Shown: one piece after another, positions 62,276 through 64,000 of the stretch
How positions within the stretch are numbered: the stretch's first letter is position 1
Layout: each line of letters opens with the position of its first letter
Assembly (NCBI RefSeq): GCF_016863635.1
Contig: NZ_BOPG01000089.1
Coordinates: 1 to 64,000 of the forward strand
Origin: Virgisporangium aurantiacum
GTDB lineage: Bacteria; Actinomycetota; Actinomycetes; Mycobacteriales; Micromonosporaceae
Direction: 5' to 3'
Length of the DNA: 64,000 bases
Program-made: the position numbers and the translations under genes
The notes under the pieces: generated by a model
The model's input: the letters and a program-made list of their open reading frames with translations, nothing else
The model's database searches: none
Told to the model about the DNA's origin: nothing

Positions 62276-63070
62276 TCAACCGAGCCCAGGCACGGTGCCG
62301 AGCCGGGCGCCGCCGTCGACATCGAGGGTGACGCCGGTCAGGAAACTCGCGGCTTCGGAGACGAAGAACAGGACGGCTTCGGTGACGTCCGCCTCGGTGG
62401 CGTTGCGCCCGAGCGGGTTGGTCGCGGCGGCCCGGGCGACGATCGTGTCCGCCGGCAGACCCATCCGCGCGGTCTTCCAGCGCAGCACCTCCCGCCCCAT
62501 GGCGGTGGTCGGGCAGCCGACCGGGCAGACGCAGTTGACGGTGACCCCGTCCGGTGCGAGCTCAGCGGCCAGCGCCTCCGTGAGCCCGACGAGGCCGAAC
62601 TTCGACGCGACGTACGCGACCTGACCGGCGAAACCCCGACGGCCGCAGTCCGAGCCGATGGTGACGATCCGGCCGCGTCCGCTCGCCCGAAGCGGCGCCG
62701 CCGCAGCCTGTGCGGTGAGGAACGCGCCCTTGAGGTTCACGTCGAGGGTCCGGTCCCAGCTCTCCTCGGTGACCGCCTCCAGATCACCGACCTGGAACAC
62801 GCCGGCGGAGACGATCACCGTGTCCAGGCCGCCGAACCGGTCGTGCGCGGCGGTGACCGCGCGCCCCACCGCCTCGGCCGAGCGGACGTCGGCGGTGATG
62901 CCGAGGGCGGCATCACCGAGTTGGTCGACGATCTGACCCACCCGCTCGGCGTCGACGTCGAGCACCGCCACGCTCGCGCCGGTGCGGACCAACCCGGCGG
63001 CGATCGCGCGGCCGAAGCCGGACGCGCCGCCGGTCACGAGTGCTTTGCGGGAGTCCGCGGTGGCCCCCAC
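62276..63070 (-). CDS. Short-chain dehydrogenase/reductase (SDR)
   Basis: A 264-residue classical SDR with the cofactor motif TGGASGFGRA, NLKGAFLTAQ, the catalytic serine in TIGSDCG and the YVASK tyrosine-lysine pair. Aspartate at the end of the second strand (AVLDVDAERV) points to NAD(H). The GTG at 63070 is followed by overlapping of neighbours of 1-2 bases on both sides. It would oxidise a secondary alcohol in the same catabolic route. Confidence 0.93.
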   Translation of the reverse strand: MGATADSRKALVTGGASGFGRAIAAGLVRTGASVAVLDVDAERVGQIVDQLGDAALGITADVRSAEAVGRAVTAAHDRFGGLDTVIVSAGVFQVGDLEAVTEESWDRTLDVNLKGAFLTAQAAAAPLRASGRGRIVTIGSDCGRRGFAGQVAYVASKFGLVGLTEALAAELAPDGVTVNCVCPVGCPTTAMGREVLRWKTARMGLPADTIVARAAATNPLGRNATEADVTEAVLFFVSEAASFLTGVTLDVDGGARLGTVPGLG

Positions 63071-63071
63071 G

Positions 63072-64000
63072 TCACAACCCCAACGTCTTGCCGATGATGT
63101 CGCGCTGGATCTCGCTGGACCCGCCGTAGATCGTGCCGGCCAGCGCGGACCGGACGTGCCGTTCCATGTCGTATTCGCTCGCGTAACCGTATCCGCCCAT
63201 CATCTGCATACCCTCGAGCGTGACCCGTTTGGCGGTCTCGGTGACCTTGAGCTTCGCCATCGACACCTCCTGCGGCAGGATGCGGTGCGGGTCGGCGTCG
63301 ACCCGTTGCGCCACGTGATAGGTGAGCAGACGGCAGCACTCCAACTCGGTCGCCAGGTCGGCGATCCGGTGCCGCAGCGCCTGGAACGTACCGATCGGGC
63401 GACCGAACTGCTCGCGCTGCTTCACGTAGGCCAGCACGTCGTCGAAGGCCCGCTCCGCGATGCCCAGCAGTACCGCCGCCAGCACCAGACGTTCGACGTT
63501 GAGCCCGGTCGTCAGCTGCGACCAGCCGGCGTCGACGGTTCCGACCACCGCGTCGGCGGGCAGCCGGCAGTCGGTGAAGAAGATGTCGTTGACCTCGCGG
63601 CCGCCGAGCGTGTCGATGCCGCGGATCTCCATACCGGGCGTGCCGGTCGGCACCCGGAACATCGTCAGGCCCTCGTGTTTGGTGGCACCGCGCCCGGTGC
63701 GCGCCACCAGCAGGATGTGCTTGGCGTAGTGGGCGCCGGAGCACCACGTCTTCTGCCCGTTGACGACCCAGCCGTCACCGTCGCGCACCGCCCGGCAGGA
63801 CAGGCTGCCCACGTCGGACCCGGCACCGGGCTCCGACATCGCGACCGACTCGGGGGCGCCGCCCACGATCCCGCCGAGCATCTCCTTCTTCTGCTGCGCG
63901 CTGCCGTACCGTTCGTAGGCCGCCGCGACGATGATCGTCGTCGCGATGCCGACCACCGGCAGGCCGCCGCGCATGCACTCCTCGACCACGACGCACATGT
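63072..64000 (-). CDS. Acyl-CoA dehydrogenase (5' end outside window)
   Basis: At least 308 residues of a FAD-dependent acyl-CoA dehydrogenase; the N-terminal helical domain lies beyond the right edge. SEPGAGSDVGSLSCRAVRDG and WVVNGQKTWCSGAHYAKHIL are the beta-domain signatures. The C-terminal domain has REQFGRPIGTFQALRHRIAD and MMGGYGYASEYDMERHVRSA; the usual base glutamate of short-chain enzymes would be at the IYGGSSEIQRDIIG end. It is the first gene in view of the minus operon. Confidence 0.93.
   Translation of the reverse strand, partial: MCVVVEECMRGGLPVVGIATTIIVAAAYERYGSAQQKKEMLGGIVGGAPESVAMSEPGAGSDVGSLSCRAVRDGDGWVVNGQKTWCSGAHYAKHILLVARTGRGATKHEGLTMFRVPTGTPGMEIRGIDTLGGREVNDIFFTDCRLPADAVVGTVDAGWSQLTTGLNVERLVLAAVLLGIAERAFDDVLAYVKQREQFGRPIGTFQALRHRIADLATELECCRLLTYHVAQRVDADPHRILPQEVSMAKLKVTETAKRVTLEGMQMMGGYGYASEYDMERHVRSALAGTIYGGSSEIQRDIIGKTLGL

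Noticed and set aside
1..64000. CRISPR array
   Set aside because: No regularly spaced direct repeats of 20-40 bases and no cas genes were seen.

Overview
The window is GC-rich DNA with long overlapping open frames on both strands, GTG/TTG starts, SARP and ECF regulators, MbtH proteins and actinobacterial insertion sequences. It fits an actinomycete chromosome, perhaps Micromonosporaceae or a relative; the genus is inference.

Region 1 (about 0.1-21.7 kb) is a natural-product gene cluster. One long minus-strand run encodes a VioC-like arginine hydroxylase, a CCAEP-tail B12/radical-SAM protein, a protein with an IS630-like helix-turn-helix, an AMP-ligase/carrier didomain, a CmlA-like diiron hydroxylase, an MbtH protein and an MppJ-like C-methyltransferase. 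Further right are an ArsR regulator, a PLP decarboxylase, a second MbtH with a RebH-like tryptophan halogenase, an ion antiporter, a GntR-ABC exporter operon, and a P450 with a VioD-like capreomycidine synthase, then a SARP regulator and a DsrE-like protein. A cold-shock-like gene and a Csp1-like copper protein sit in the middle. The logic suggests a small hybrid metabolite built from a cyclised arginine (capreomycidine type), a halogenated and possibly beta-methylated aromatic amino acid and a carrier-bound beta-hydroxylated unit. The same CAGG-N4-CCTG-like dyad occurs in six intergenic regions and overlaps five predicted promoters, all with 17-bp spacers, so the cluster looks like one regulon.

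Region 2 (22-34 kb) holds an M20 peptidase, an IS3-type element, a broken cation-efflux gene, two large secreted proteins, a lipoprotein, and a compact ECF42-type sigma module (VOC protein, YCII protein, sigma factor, SRPBCC protein).

Region 3 (34-51 kb) is an accessory island. It has a LuxR-like regulator convergent with a 1169-residue kinase-like/STAND/TPR protein; a membrane protein divergent from that, sharing the transmembrane module of pYEATS immunity proteins; and a second system of two small membrane proteins beside a 1284-residue double WD40-propeller/KAP NTPase. Two copies of the same 1180-bp IS flank the second system. A broken serine recombinase, a frameshifted AbrB-like gene, a truncated tyrosine recombinase and a beheaded sugar ABC ATPase border them. 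These two systems are the best candidates for undescribed defence or conflict functions.

Region 4 (51-64 kb) starts with the remains of a sugar/polyol locus (RbsC-like permease, internally deleted Gfo/Idh/MocA dehydrogenase, two-subunit GMC dehydrogenase). An IS5-type element follows, inserted into an older transposase relic, then small unknown genes. It ends with a catabolic locus: a CMD protein and a hydroxyacid dehydrogenase on plus; a VOC protein, Gfo/Idh/MocA dehydrogenase, amidohydrolase, SDR and acyl-CoA dehydrogenase on minus with overlapping stops and starts, running off the window.

No tRNA, rRNA or CRISPR array was found. All identifications come from reading the sequence and remembered families; no database search was run.
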